Source: Enoplolaimus lenunculus (taxonomy: Eukaryota; Nematoda; Enoplea; Enoplida; Thoracostomopsidae). From it: a stretch of 64,000 nucleotides of DNA. The translations under genes were made by a program, and so were the position numbers. The notes under the pieces are model-generated. The model was not told the origin of the DNA, did no database searches, and was given only the letters and a program-made list of their open reading frames with translations. The stretch spans positions 1-64,000 of the forward strand of contig JASANG010000157.1 in NCBI GenBank assembly GCA_030248215.1, read 5' to 3'. Of this stretch, positions 45,305 to 56,912 are shown piece after piece. How positions within the stretch are numbered: position 1 is the first letter of the stretch; the number at the start of each line of letters is the position of its first letter.

Positions 45305-47138
45305 TATATACATATATAAGGCTACCTTTCTGAGTTGTAAGGGTCACTTTAGCTACGATACGTCACAGGCAACAGTTTTGAGTACATTATTTGCCTACTT
45401 AAAACGCTAAATGTATACACTGAGCAAATTTAAAACAGCAACAACTTGTGTGTATCATTCGTTCTTTATGGGTGGGGGACGGTTGGAAGGTCAACCGTTG
45501 AAAATGTAAACAACCCCCAAAGTCGAGCTGTTAAGTGCCACTTGATATTAAGTGCTTGTTCTACGAAAGTTTGTTGTGTATTTTTAAGTGTAAAACTTTC
45601 AAATTAAAATCACACACTTGAGTGTTTTTGAAAAATAAATGAAATTTCGAAAATAAATTGGTGTCTTAAATTGCTTTTTTAATAGCTGAGCAATAATGTT
45701 GCAAACGCAGGCTAAATGACCTTGACGGCGGTGTTTATGCGAGGTTAGCGGTGGCGCAGGGGTCTTACCACCCGTTATTTGTCTGCGATTACACCTTCAG
45801 ATTGGATCAATAATAAATGTTACGACATCCAGCATATCAAACCGTTTTAATCGATTCTTGTATTCCAACTGAATGTAGAATTACTTTCGCCAGCAGCATT
45901 CTAAGAAAACTTCTAAATTTCGACATGTGTCACAATAATCCAAAGGTGGTAAAGGATAACTGACACCATGAAATTTTATAACCACTGTGTATTAAGTTGT
46001 TCATAGTATACTCTATGTGGGAAGCGATAAATACAGCGTTTATAATGTTGCGAAATAAGACTTCAGCCAACAGTTTTTTGCAATGAAATGAAAAAAATCA
46101 AACTCAGAAATGGCTTCTTTCGTAATGGGTAACAAAGTCAATTATGCAAGCATTGTAGAACTATTTCTGCTGATAGAAAATTACGCAAAAAAGTAGATTT
46201 TCTGCTTAGAAACAGGGCCCACATTCTCAAATATATATAGTCACTATCATCCGTTGGTAATAGGTTTTCAAACTCACTAAATATTGCAGTTGTTGAGCTC
46301 AAAATTGCTGCAGAACTAGAACAAATTGCATGCGGAAAGTGTGACGAAGCTATTTTATTAAGCACTTTCTTGTTTCAACTATAGAAGTTCGATAATTTCC
46401 TGCTACTGTCGTGTCAAATTGTTCGTCATTCCACACATGTTTGATAGGCTACATTTGCCTGTTATCTGTTCTGCTTTATTTGCTATAATTCGACTTTAGT
46501 GCACTTTCCCCCACCAAACTTAAGGTCAAGCGTTAGGCATAAGACTCACGCTTAGACTTGAGTAAACACTTTTAGGCAAATGTTGATGGTTAACCTTAAC
46601 TTTAGGTATTGCCATTTCCGACACCTAAGCCAAAACCTTTTGCTGGAAAAACTGACAAAAGAACCGCTAATTTTAAAAAACAGAAAACATTCAAACACCC
46701 CCAAACGTTAACAGGTTCTGCAATATTAGGCTTTTGATATTAAAATCGGCGCAATAGATTCCTATTGTTCGTGTTCCTTTTTTTGCCGATGATATTGAAC
46801 AAACAACCAACGGCATTTTTGAGACTAAAACGACGAAGAACAACGTCTGGAAATTTGAAACGAAGCCACAAAAAACATCCACGACTGAAGGACAAAACCA
46901 GAAAGTAAAATATATTTCACCCATGATTATTGTGCTGGTACACGTTTGTACAAATCCGTCAATTAATGCGTTATCGTGTTATTCCGCCATACGGTTAAAG
47001 GTTAGGCTTAGGTACAGGTTTAGACAAAGGTTTATGATTCGGCTTACGTATAGCTTTTACCAAACATCGGCCTGAACATAAGTCTAAACCTGTGGAAAAG
47101 CTATGAACAAGCAACAATGAACGAAACCTTCACATTAA
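45305..47138. other. Gene-free stretch with a family G end and TTAGGC-like tracts
   Basis: 46225-46275 carries CCCACATTCTCAAATATATA. CTTAGGC-like hexamers occur at 46510-46630 and 46995-47090. TTAGCGGTGGCGCAGGGG at about 45747 is A-box-like but lacks a B box. Confidence 0.4.
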
Positions 47139-47401
47139 CCCTTTGTCACATGAATATTTTCTATTTTCCCTGAGACCTACTTTTATGCTAGGATTCGAAC
47201 TCCAGTGACTGGAGTGGGAGGCGTATACCATCACCAGTCAGCTATAGGAGCTTGACGCTCGAGCCCGAGGGGGCTCTCACGTCTTGTGGTGATTTAGTAC
47301 TATGTATACGTGTTGCAATTGTTAAACACGGTGCGATATATATTATTTAACGTATATACACTGCGCTGAGTTGCCTATAGGCAACTCAATGTGAGAAGGG
47401 G
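47139..47401 (-). mobile_element. Family D copy 2: 263-bp piggyBac-like MITE with tRNA-like module, inverted
   Basis: TTAA at 47135-47138 and 47402-47405. Ends are CCCTTTGTCACATGAATATT and, reversed, CCCCTTCTCACATTGAG. The subterminal palindrome (arms TGAGTTGCC and GGCAACTCA) is perfect here. The tRNA-like module is read on the minus strand (B box seen as GGATTCGAACT, A box as ACTGGTGATGGT-type). Same length as copy 1 and close to it in sequence, so both moved fairly recently. Confidence 0.85.
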
Positions 47402-49842
47402 TTAAGCTTTAGCTTTTTAACTGGAGTTTGTTTTTGTTCAACTCTGATAATGACATATTCAACGCTGATTTGAAATATATTCTTGTTCAAATGCTCCAAA
47501 GACGCAAAACCAGGCAATATTTACACGTTTTTGAATGATCCTACACGCCAGCTACGCTCAGCCAGAAATGTATTTCTTCTAATTATTCAAAACATAAGCG
47601 GCCCCGACTAATTTCAGAACATAGGCGGACACGTGGGGGGGTCAAGCGAAAATGTACCTGAAAATTCCAAACAGATTAGAAAAAGGCACTTTGATAAAGT
47701 GATGATAATTGTCTTATATATCTTAGAGTCCAAAAATGTTGTCTCGATCGTTCGCAAAACCTTTCTAAATCCGGTTTTATGCCGTCACTGAGCTAAAATC
47801 CTCGCTTTTCTGTATTAAAAGAAGCTGAAATTTGGCTTCGCAGTGTTTGTAATACCGGAACGTAGGCGTAGAGTTCGAATAAGCTTACGTGTGGTGTTTT
47901 AATTTTAATTTCGAACATAATTATTTGGACACGAACACCAAAATGCGTGCATATAATGAAGTTATGAAACATCATCACGAGATAATGACAAATAACCCTT
48001 TCCTGCGTAGAGTATACTGTGCACAATTTATGGTGCAAACTGTGCACGCGAAATAATATACACACGATGCGCAGTGTTGAATAATCAGCGACTGATTCGA
48101 AGTTTCCGATGGGGCGAACGAGCCGGCACAGGTGGTGAAACACAATTTTTACTGTATGCTATGTATGTGCCAATTTTCGGAGGGGTAAAAATTGTAAGGT
48201 TGCAATGGATGTTACCATTTTATCACAAACAATTTTCATGACATAAAAGCCATTTGAACCGGAAAAGAATAGTTTATCAAAGACAAAGAAGCCATAGTTT
48301 ATCAAGGATACTGAAATCGCTTAAATTTGAATATGCAAAATAGATGGTACTATAAATACCGCCGGATTCGATTATGAACGAGTCAGTTGTCACTTTATTG
48401 TTTCTGATGCGCGTGAGTATTGTGTTCAATAAAAAGCTATGTTTTGCATCCTTATGTATAGGGTTTTTGTTTGGTTTGTGTTATATTCGTTTTGCTTGGA
48501 AAAACGGTGCACGTTAGACTCGGTATCGCCAAGGTCCAACAGAGAAGAAAAAAGTGCCCAGTTTAGCAAAATTTTCTAATTTCTGCGGCATATGACCTTT
48601 AAAAGTCACTGTTATACATAAATAAATAAATGAATACGCATATATATTATAAATATGTAAACAAACATAAATAGCTTATGTATAGTAGAGTAACTCATTG
48701 ATGCCAGACACATTTTAGAATATGAAACATTGATACTTAACTCGAAAGTTATTAACTTAAGCAGATGGCATATTTTGACTAAAAATATCTCCTCGAATTG
48801 GACTGCCGACAACTACAGTCGTCTATCCCGGCGATCCACAGCCTGTGATGCCTGGATACTGCAATAATGGCAACATGGAAAATTTCTCACGATTAATCGC
48901 ACGTTTGTTTAAGAGTTTGCAAATTAATTAAATTTTTGATATATATTTTTTATCAAAAAACAGGTACAAACTCAATCTGTCAGCGTTTAATAATAACTGG
49001 ACGTGAAATATTACCTTCTGTCGTCATTCATTGTTCCTTCGAATATAAAGTAAAAACGTTAAAGGTGGAATATATGAACACCTAAAACTAGGATCCTTAT
49101 TCTCAGTGTATATGTCAATAATTCTTTAACCACAGCGTACAACAGGAAGTCTGCTTCCAGCTCCAGTGTCCGGCGACCTATTGCTGTTGGTGATAGGTGC
49201 TATACACATTTGAGAATACCAGCCATAGTGCGAAATTGATTTTTAGTAATTATAACCGTACAACTCGGGTAAGTAGACAAAGGGCGAATATCAAAGCAAA
49301 ATGAATATATCCCAAATTCTTCAAGCATCTTCCATTAAGAAATTTCGGATTACAATTTTAGACAGACTAATGAATAAATTAAAGATAATATAATAAAAAT
49401 AGTAAAATAAATACAATGCTTTCGAACAAATCCAAATATTATAATTTAAATACGATTTCCATCCTAATCTATGTCTGGCTTTAATTATAGAGCTGTATAA
49501 ATCGTAGGAATCTTAATTTGGTCTTCCGTTTGAGAGCATGCAGCACCAGACGGAAGCGAGTAATTGTTAAATATACAAATTAAGTGTGAAATTTGACAAA
49601 AATATAATAATAACCATGTAATATATTGAGATATTTATTTACATGCACCGGAATTGCAAATAGTCGGCAGTAACAACAAGAACAGTTTCAGTTTCTGAAT
49701 AAGTTTTAACCCATTTTCACGTCTATGATCGAATCTACGACGATTAGTTGCTCGACAACTCGTAATGCCACGTCTTTTCGTCATGATCAACCCGAAGCTA
49801 AGCCAGGGGACAAAGTATCAGGTGGATGAGCAGTCGTACATA
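47402..49842. other. Gene-free stretch
   Basis: A family G end lies at 49185-49222 (GGTGATAGGTGCTATACACA). CCTGTGATGCCTGGATACTG with TGCAATAATGGCAAC near 48840 resembles 20785-20815 reversed. No exon supported. Confidence 0.4.
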
Positions 49843-50005
49843 GAGTTGCGCTATACTTTTGTTGACGTAGGGCACCGTCTGTCATACGTCCGTCACCGTC
49901 GGGTGTCGTCCGTCACTATACGGTATCATACGTGTGCAATCTGCGTACGATAACGCACGATGACGGACGGTGATAAACGGAGCCGTACGACGAGTATAGC
50001 GCCAC
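49843..50005. mobile_element. Family C MITE, older copy
   Basis: AGTTGCGCTATACTTTTG to CGAGTATAGCGCCACC. The interior is made of GTCCGTCACCGTCGGG and CACGATGACGGACGGTG, themselves inverted. The flanking TAA is not intact. Confidence 0.65.
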
Positions 50006-50079
50006 CATTACTGGTGGCCGACGAGTTGTTAGGGACGACGAGATGTCGGCTTCTAAGTTGTCAGTTACGCTGAAGCGTC

Positions 50080-50150
50080 AACCTGCTATGCCTAAGTGTC
50101 GATGGTAAACGCCTATCAACTGAGAGACTTTTAGTTCGAATCATAACTTG
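50080..50150 (+). other. tRNA-like sequence, weak
   Basis: GTCGATGGTAAACGCC is A-box-like and TTTTAGTTCGAATCATAAC contains a B-box core, about 30 bases apart. It may be a decayed SINE head. Confidence 0.35.
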
Positions 50151-50209
50151 AAATTTATATCAATCATTAATCCTAATATATTTCATATAACGAAACCAGC
50201 GTTGGATGT

Positions 50210-50640
50210 ACGTAGATTTTAACCTGACCCGAGCTTTACCCCACCAAATCAGAATTTTTTACCCGCGGGTTTACACACGGGAAGAAGATTTATCCGCGAC
50301 CCACGTTTTACCCGCGCCTGAAGTTAAACCAGTATCTTAAAGATTGCTGGTGATTTGCACTTTAATGACATTTTGCGTTACAGCTTCAATGAATTTTACA
50401 CATCGAATTTACTAAAAACAACAAAATTTCAAACACTACTAAATAAAGCAGAGAACATTTGCTTTTTGAACGCTCTGTGACAAGCATAGTTAATACCGTA
50501 TGTTTTGCACTTTGACTCTTAAAGGTTTGCCGCAGGTAAAACCTGTCAATTTTTTACCCGCGTGATACAAATTACCCGCGGGTAGACTTGCGGCTGAAAC
50601 TCTTCACACGTCCCGCGTTTACGCACGGAGAAAATCCCAC
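50210..50640 (+). mobile_element. Family H copy 2
   Basis: Starts near ACCCGAGCTTTACCCCACC and shares the TTACCCGCGGGTTTAC block, then CCAGTATCTTAAAGATTGC, GGTGATTTGCACTTTAATG and TTTTTGAACGCTCTGTGAC, with 16060-15740 reversed. A second block of CCCGCGGGTAGAC motifs at 50540-50640 probably forms the other arm. Confidence 0.6.
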
Positions 50641-50842
50641 TCTGGATGAAACCCAAGATAAGCAAGCAGACGTGCGTTACTTCAACCACAGGCGTTTACA
50701 ACCGAAGGCATAGGACATACATCACATTCCGAAAATTCTCGAAAGACCGAGTACTTTTAAGACGATTAGGAATAACTCTTGGTCGGATTGAAATCCAGAA
50801 ACATTTGTGACTTACTGCAATCACTCGCAAAAAACCTGTTAC

Positions 50843-51364
50843 CAGGGTGAACCGGATAGCCGTTTCCGTTTCTAGTAAAAATCGGCATCCGTTTCCGTTT
50901 CTGTTTTACAAATACAGTAGTGAGCCGAATAGAAGGAGGGACGGGTAATAAGAGGGGGTCCCTATTTTGAGTTTAAATCAATAGATGTCTGTATTCCTAA
51001 TAAGAGTCCGCAAGCGGATAAAGTCCCTAAACTCTAATTTTGTCAATTATCATCTCTAATTGTAGTGTATAAATGACTCCGGGACCGAATAAAGTTGAAC
51101 TGGAAACTTTAAAGCATGCTTAAGTTTTGAAAGTACATTCATAAGTGTAACCTTGTACAACTAAAACAAATGTTTAAATCAGCGTATAGTTGCAATACCG
51201 AATATATATCAGTAACGAAGGGCATGTTAATAAATAACAGTCCATAACCGAATAACAGGGGTACCTCCTGAACATGGTGTTTGCAGAAAAATAAAATATC
51301 TTTGAAAGTTTTATACTCCAAAGTCTATTTTTGTTTACGTTTTTTACTATCCGTTCACACCCTG
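50843..51364. mobile_element. Family E hAT-like element, 522 bp, perfect 8-bp target duplication
   Basis: The left end is CAGGGTGAACCGGATAG and the right end, reversed, CAGGGTGTGAACGGATAGT. The octamer CCTGTTAC lies directly outside both ends (50835-50842 and 51365-51372). CAGGG-type ends with an 8-bp duplication identify the hAT superfamily. The sub-terminal GTTTCCGTTTC repeats are shared with copies at 14886, 21030 and 32014. No transposase frame. Confidence 0.85.
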
Positions 51365-52008
51365 CCTGTTACATCCGGTTGTCCGCTCCCGTAATGAAAT
51401 CTTGGCTACGCCCCTGACTTGAGCATAATAATGTGATCTGATATAAACTACAAAGCTAAACACGGATCGGCTGGGAAGCAAAAATCAAACAGAGTCAAAT
51501 TTAAGAACGAAATGGTGCTAATGAAGTTAAAATTTTTGCTAATTAAATTTAGTTACATGTGATGGGTAATAAGTGCGTCTGACGCTTCTACTGAGTCCAG
51601 TACTTGTGGCTCTGCCGCCAAACTTATCACGGATTGCGACCAGGCAGTCCCAACGGCTTTTGCGTCAGGATTCAATTTAAGGAGTCTAATGTGTGTAAAA
51701 GCATTATGTTCCTTGAGAACTTAATATCTAATCCTACGCTTAAGCCTAAAGCCTATGTGGCAACGGCTACAAGAGCCCATGAAAACCTCAAATTAGCGTT
51801 GATTGCTATTTCAGTGAGTTTTTGAACAACAAAAACTAAAGTTGCAATATCGATGCTGTAAGAACACGACGAAGCTTAACGTCTTCAATAATTAATGTGT
51901 TTACAAAAATTTAACGCCCCCAGGTTGGACAAAATATGTAATCATGTGAGCTTTGTTCAATGCTTTAATATGTTTGGCATACGCGGTGCGAAGTTAGGGT
52001 TGTGATAT
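51365..52008. other. Gene-free spacer
   Basis: TGAAATCTTGGCTACGCCCCTG at about 51399 is a repeat end. The frame at 51604-51825 has no splice support. Confidence 0.35.
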
Positions 52009-52243
52009 TGAGAAATATTCTCAAATCTGTCTACTATATACTTATCACCGGTTTGCAACAAATTTTCAAAACAAACGAGCGGCACCGATTAATGATTTGA
52101 AGTGATTTTTGTAAATGCAGAATAAAGTTGGTTCCAAAAACGAGCTAAATTTAGAGTATTAGCATTTTTTCGTTCAAAAGTTACATAAACTAATATCACC
52201 AACTGACGATAGATGCTACACATATTTGAGAATAAAGGCCAAT
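52009..52243. mobile_element. Family G MITE with both ends
   Basis: ATATTCTCAAATCTGTCTAC..TTATCACCGGTTTGC at the left is matched in reverse by ACCAACTGACGATAGATGC..ATATTTGAGAATAAAGGCC at the right. The arms are about 45 bp and the total about 235 bp. Confidence 0.65.
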
Positions 52244-52520
52244 CATTTCTGATTTGTTCGCTTTATCTTGAATTTTTTACTAACAACTGTACCTAGTTTA
52301 TCCCTGTCTAAAAAGACACTAAAATGTGTCACAGATGACAGTTGACCAATAGCACTGGTTTTCACATGATGATAAATTCCTGAGTCACTAGGGGTGCAAC
52401 TAAGATGTTAGTAATTGTCGGCTACGTCATTCTATAAAAAATTTTGAATTAAGGTTCCTCGGATTGCCAGCTGAATAAGTTGCAGGAAATTGGACAAAAG
52501 AAAAAAAGACGTTGTTGGTG

Positions 52521-52689
52521 GGTGCGGACCCTTAGCCAAGGGAGCTCAGTTGCTTAGTCCCCCTGAAAAATTTTTTGCCCCTCCCCTTAGAAAATCTTTA
52601 AACTTGCTTCAAAGTTAACGAAAACGTTTGTATGCCGCTCCTGAAAACTTTTTTAGCCCCTTTATGATAACTACAGGCCTGGGTGGTGT
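52521..52689 (+). mobile_element. Family A MITE copy
   Basis: GCGGACCCTTAGCCAAGGG, then TTTTTTGCCCCTCCCC, AAAATCTTTAAACTTGC, TTTTTTAGCCCC and CTACAGGCC, in family order. Confidence 0.65.
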
Positions 52690-53254
52690 GTTGTTTAAAA
52701 TCGTCTGACTACAGCGCCGTTCTGAGCTCCTGCTACTTGATCATACAGCAACGATAGACGGGCCGAAAGAACTCTGCGAGGCATTTTTGAAGCGGCGAAA
52801 TTCGCCATCACCGTGGAATATGTATGAGAACAAAACCAGGAGCTCACTAGGAACACTGGATATCTGACCCTAAACTAACGGCAAATTAAAACACGGCTTG
52901 ACAGGATCCATTGTAAATCCATGAGGTTAAAATATCGTGTAGCTGCATCAATTTCATCCCTCACGCAATTAAATCCTGGCTACGGCTTCGTCGCAACGCT
53001 CAAGGTGACCTGAAATATTTTTAGGCTTACTCCAACATTTCCTGTAAGTCACGGGACTGCGGACTTAGTTTTGCTGGCTATTAATATACATGCTCAACAG
53101 CAAACAGAATTTTCGAATAACCAATCACCGCCCGCTATGCTACCTACACACTGAAAACCCGTCTATAAAAACGTAATTTAAATTGCGAAAAAAATAAATT
53201 TAACGAAACAACCCTTTTTCAAGCGATCATGCCAAGCTGGTCATCAGGTTGGGG

Positions 53255-53440
53255 ACAAGCCGGTAGCCAGCTCACCTTGCTATGGTCGGGGTTAAAAATA
53301 TTTCAGGAGGGGCATATAATTGGTTTCGTTAACATACAAGCTAGGTTGAACGTACTTTAGGGTAGGGGTAAAAAATTTTTAGGGTGGGAGGAAGCTGAGA
53401 CCCCTGGCAATACAAAAAATAGCTTGATATGGTCGGCCAC
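53255..53440 (-). mobile_element. Family A MITE copy, reversed
   Basis: GCCGGTAGCCAGCTCACCTT, GCTATGGTCGGGGTTAAAAA and TTTCAGGAGGGGCATATAA, then AAGCTGAGACCCCTGG. The right end is unclear. Confidence 0.6.
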
Positions 53441-54135
53441 ACACGACCTTAGCCAGGATTGCATTTCGGGAAAGTCAGCGAAACTTATCTGAGAACGATC
53501 ATGTTGAACGAGAATCATTTTTGAGCTCTGCAGACAGTTATTCTAAAGGCGTCTAAAAATGCCTTTTGTCGTCTTTGTCAAAATTTCAATGCCAGTGCAT
53601 CTCGATCTCTTCACTGGATACTCCCAGCGGTTATTTCTCAAGCTACAATCAAAGCCATGCCTATTTTGTTTTTTAAACAAATACCATGTTTATATGTTGC
53701 TCGGCTACGCCTTCTATACGCAGGGCTATAGATTAAGCTGACAAAAATCTAAAATAGCGATGATACGGAAAAAACACGCCGCGAAGAAGACAACAAAAAA
53801 TGTTGCAACTTGAGCGCCGTGTGTTTCCGTTTCAAAGCTTATGAATTCATATTTAATGATTTTTCAACACGAACTGTCAATCATTCGAAGTGCACCACGA
53901 CAGCATCAGGGAGTCCAATGAGAATGAGGAGAAGCGCAGAACCCCTTTTTGAATCCATATGCCTTTTAGGGCCACCAATTGGAAAACGAGATGGTTGCTA
54001 TTTTTACCGAATTTTTCTTTCCAAATCAAGGGTTTGCCTTCCTATCCTCCGTTACACATTTTTCTCACATCTCCTGTTATTACGCAGCGCGCAGTACTTA
54101 GAGCGCGAGCGATTAACAGAAACATGAGATGATAA
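53441..54135. other. Gene-free spacer
   Basis: Two short plus-strand frames (53559-53741 and 53810-54127) have no splice sites or recognised content. Confidence 0.35.
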
Positions 54136-54228
54136 GGGTTGCTTTGTACCGTCAGCGGCTAAGTTTTAGATGCGTCGTGACATGACGCGCAGCGCCGAAC
54201 GACGACGCGCGTCGAGTATGGCATAACC
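54136..54228. mobile_element. Family C MITE, 93 bp, TAA target duplication
   Basis: GGGTTGCTTTGTACCGTC to CGAGTATGGCATAACC. TAA is directly outside both ends (54133-54135 and 54229-54231). The interior is a run of GACGCGC-type motifs. Confidence 0.7.
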
Positions 54229-54854
54229 TAAGGCGATACATTTTTCGCAAAAAGAATTTTTTTGGAACATAATTCAGTAGTGTATAAACGTGCAGGTCGT
54301 TGTCTGCCGGCAGTCGGTGGTCAGAAATGTTATATCACTGGCGTATCCAAGTATAGGAAGCACCCCGATCTATGCAACTCAATTCAAAAGCAAGCTTTTT
54401 CTTCAAGGTTTACTATTAAAATTGACGACTTCGATGTCTCGCTCGCCTCGTTCGTGAGATTTTTCCACTTGCATCTCGCGCGGCCTCCCACTTACAGGAA
54501 TTTTTGGACGCGCCACTGATATGTATCCAAAAAATTAACTGTTTATCGTAAGAAAACGCCGGCCAACCTTGAAAACTATACATGCTCACATGCTGCAAGC
54601 ATAGAAAACTTGATATATCATCCGCCCCGAAGAAAACCCAGCCCTATTTTTTGATTCATTTTTAACGATTTCAGAAATATTTTGCTTGTTTACATTCCAG
54701 AGACCCGCGGGGTTGTTTTGTTTCAAATCCAAAAATGGCTTAAAACTACTTGGCAAAGCTGTCCTGATTACTTGATGACTTTTTTGAAAACAACAGTCTT
54801 ATGTTTTCGTGGTTCAATCTGAAATGGTCTTACTCAACGTACAAAAATGATGAA

Positions 54855-55515
54855 CAGAGACGTGTTAAAGGGCGGATACAGCGGTGTAAGTGGGTAAAAC
54901 TTTTTTACCCGCGCTGCACTGTACCCGCAAAAATTCTATTTTTTTACTCGCGGATATTCTATTTTTACTCGCGGGTATACCCACACAAAATCCGTTTACC
55001 CACTACACGTCTTTATCCGTTCTTATGTTTTCTGTGTTCAATACAATTCTGTAGTTTTACAGTGTATAAATGTTAGTCACTCGATTTACGTTACAAAAAA
55101 TCTTTCTTGGTAACTTTGAAAACAAACTATACAGTAAAAAATGCAACAACGGATATTATTGAAGGTTGTTTGCCGATGGGTGATCTTGATCAGTTAATCA
55201 AAACGTTTTTGTCTGTACGTAAACATTGTAGTTAAGATCGTATAATCACACATTTGTTTCACCAAAAATTTCTGTTGAAATATTTGCGAAAAGTATTCCC
55301 TCGTGCATGGGCCTAATTCAGTCAGAATCATAATCTTAACAACCTGCGTTATTTGTGACGGATACTAGCTATGTACTTAAACCGCTATTTGTTGTTTTTA
55401 TGAAAATTTTAAGCGGGTAAAGAATCACAAATTTTTAGCCACTTTGAAAATCTTTACCCGCGGGTATACCCGCGTCAAAATTTTCTTACCCGTGTTACTT
55501 GTGGGCAGCGTACAG
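54855..55515. mobile_element. Family H copy 3, about 0.66 kb
   Basis: The left arm is GGTGTAAGTGGGTAAAAC plus repeated TTTACTCGCGGGTATACCC. The right arm is AGCGGGTAAAGAATCACAA, CTTTACCCGCGGGTATACCC, then TTACTTGTGGGCAGCG. The arms are roughly inverted around a unique centre. Confidence 0.5.
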
Positions 55516-55782
55516 CTATGGTAGGTTATATAATTATGAAATTGTTGGACAAGAAAAAAGCACTTTTAACCGGCATTAGAGAACCTTATGAATCTTTGAG
55601 GTGAAAAATTCTTTCTCGCGTATGAACAATTTTTATATAAAGTTACGTCGTCTCAAAACGAAATCTCGCTACGCCGCTGGATGTGAGCGTTGCCAATTGT
55701 CTGTATATATGTGAACGGTAAATGTAAGCAAAATGATTGCCATACATGTGCTCGTATATCGCCATATGAAGTTGTTATAATC

Positions 55783-55892
55783 GACTATATGTTTTAGTGG
55801 CAGCATGCTTGATTCGAGTGAACGAGGGCCAAGGTTCGATTGCCTGCGTGGTCCGTAACTTTAGGCAAAACTTCGAACAGGGGGCGTGCAGA
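55783..55892 (+). repeat. Family S copy 2: tRNA-headed SINE
   Basis: AGTGGCAGCATGCTTGATTC (A-box region), AAGGTTCGATTGCCTGCG (B box) and the tail AGGCAAAACTTCGAACAGGG with GGCGTGCAG match 14090-13982 throughout. Confidence 0.7.
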
Positions 55893-56204
55893 TGTCATTC
55901 CAACAGGTAATAATTAGCTAAAGTATCATATTACCCAGAGCCTTTCATTCAAAATACCAACTAAAATCGGTGGGTGCCAGTCTATCCCCAGTCCCGATAC
56001 CGTCCTACACTAAAGTTGTTTCTGACAGGTCTCTTGAGTTTGCTTTGAAGGTTGACAACGGAACAATAATGCGATTGAGAACTTTAATATAACTAATATT
56101 GCAACGCGGCATCAGAAAGAGTAATAGGAAAAGGCACAGAGCGGTTTAATATTTGTCGAAAATTTTAGTTTCATTTGAAACCACCCCCCCCCTCATAGCA
56201 TTCA

Positions 56205-56407
56205 GGGTTGCACTATATTTTTTGACGTGCGGCACCGTCTACCGCCGTCCGTCACACGCACTGTACCGTCCAGTCCGTCACCGTGCGGTATCGTACGCTA
56301 ATAACTCATGTACGATAACGTATGGTGACGTTCGGTGATGGACGGCGCCGTACGGGTAAGGCACGGTGACTGACAGACGACCCAAGACGTCAAGTATAGC
56401 GCAATTC
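56205..56407. mobile_element. Family C MITE, 203 bp
   Basis: GGGTTGCACTATATTTTTTG to CAAGTATAGCGCAATTC. TCA on the left and TAA on the right flank it. The interior is CCGTCCGTCACACGC and TGACGTTCGGTGATGGACGG inverted. Larger than the other copies through extra repeats of the GC-rich motif. Confidence 0.75.
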
Positions 56408-56534
56408 TAAGAGTTACGGCGTCAAAAAAAATTTTCACTCGCTACACTCGCTTGCAAATAACACAGTCATACATGAAGAGTTCCTTGTGAAATGAAATCC
56501 TTGTAACGCAGCAGCAAACGAATTGCACTGTTTG

Positions 56535-56713
56535 CAGGGCCGGAGCAGCCACCCTGTCATGCACAACATTTGGGGGCCCCACCGTTTAAGGGGCCCCATT
56601 TTAACCGGTTGAAACAAAAACTGTTTAAGTTTTAAAATGCGTCTGACTTCTCGTTTGGGGGCCCCCTCCCTGGAAATTGGAGGGAGCCCCCACCCCTGCC
56701 TGCTCCGGCACTG
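56535..56713. mobile_element. Family F hAT-like MITE, 179 bp, perfect 8-bp target duplication
   Basis: The left end is CAGGGCCGGAGCAGCC and the right end, reversed, CAGTGCCGGAGCAGGC. The octamer ACTGTTTG lies directly outside both (56527-56534 and 56714-56721). The interior holds GGGGGCCCC palindromes and a TTTTAAAATGCGTCTGACTT block shared with the copy at 63384-63544. hAT by ends and duplication. Confidence 0.9.
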
Positions 56714-56807
56714 ACTGTTTGTTTTCAACATAATAATTGCCAACCGCCAGTCATTTGCAATGTATATAGCACATGTTCACCCCATGGGTACCCTGGCCAG
56801 TGTATCG

Positions 56808-56912
56808 AACATGGGCGTAACAGTAGTATAAGCATATTCCAAAGCTTAAGCCTAAGCATAAAAATCAGTTTATACTTAACACCGTTCCTGTTCTTTACAT
56901 GGGCCGGTGCCC
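56808..56912. mobile_element. Family B MITE, short
   Basis: ACATGGGCGTAACAGTAGT, ATAAGCATATTCC, CTTAAGCCTAAGC, then CCGTTCCTGTTCTTTACATG. Confidence 0.65.
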
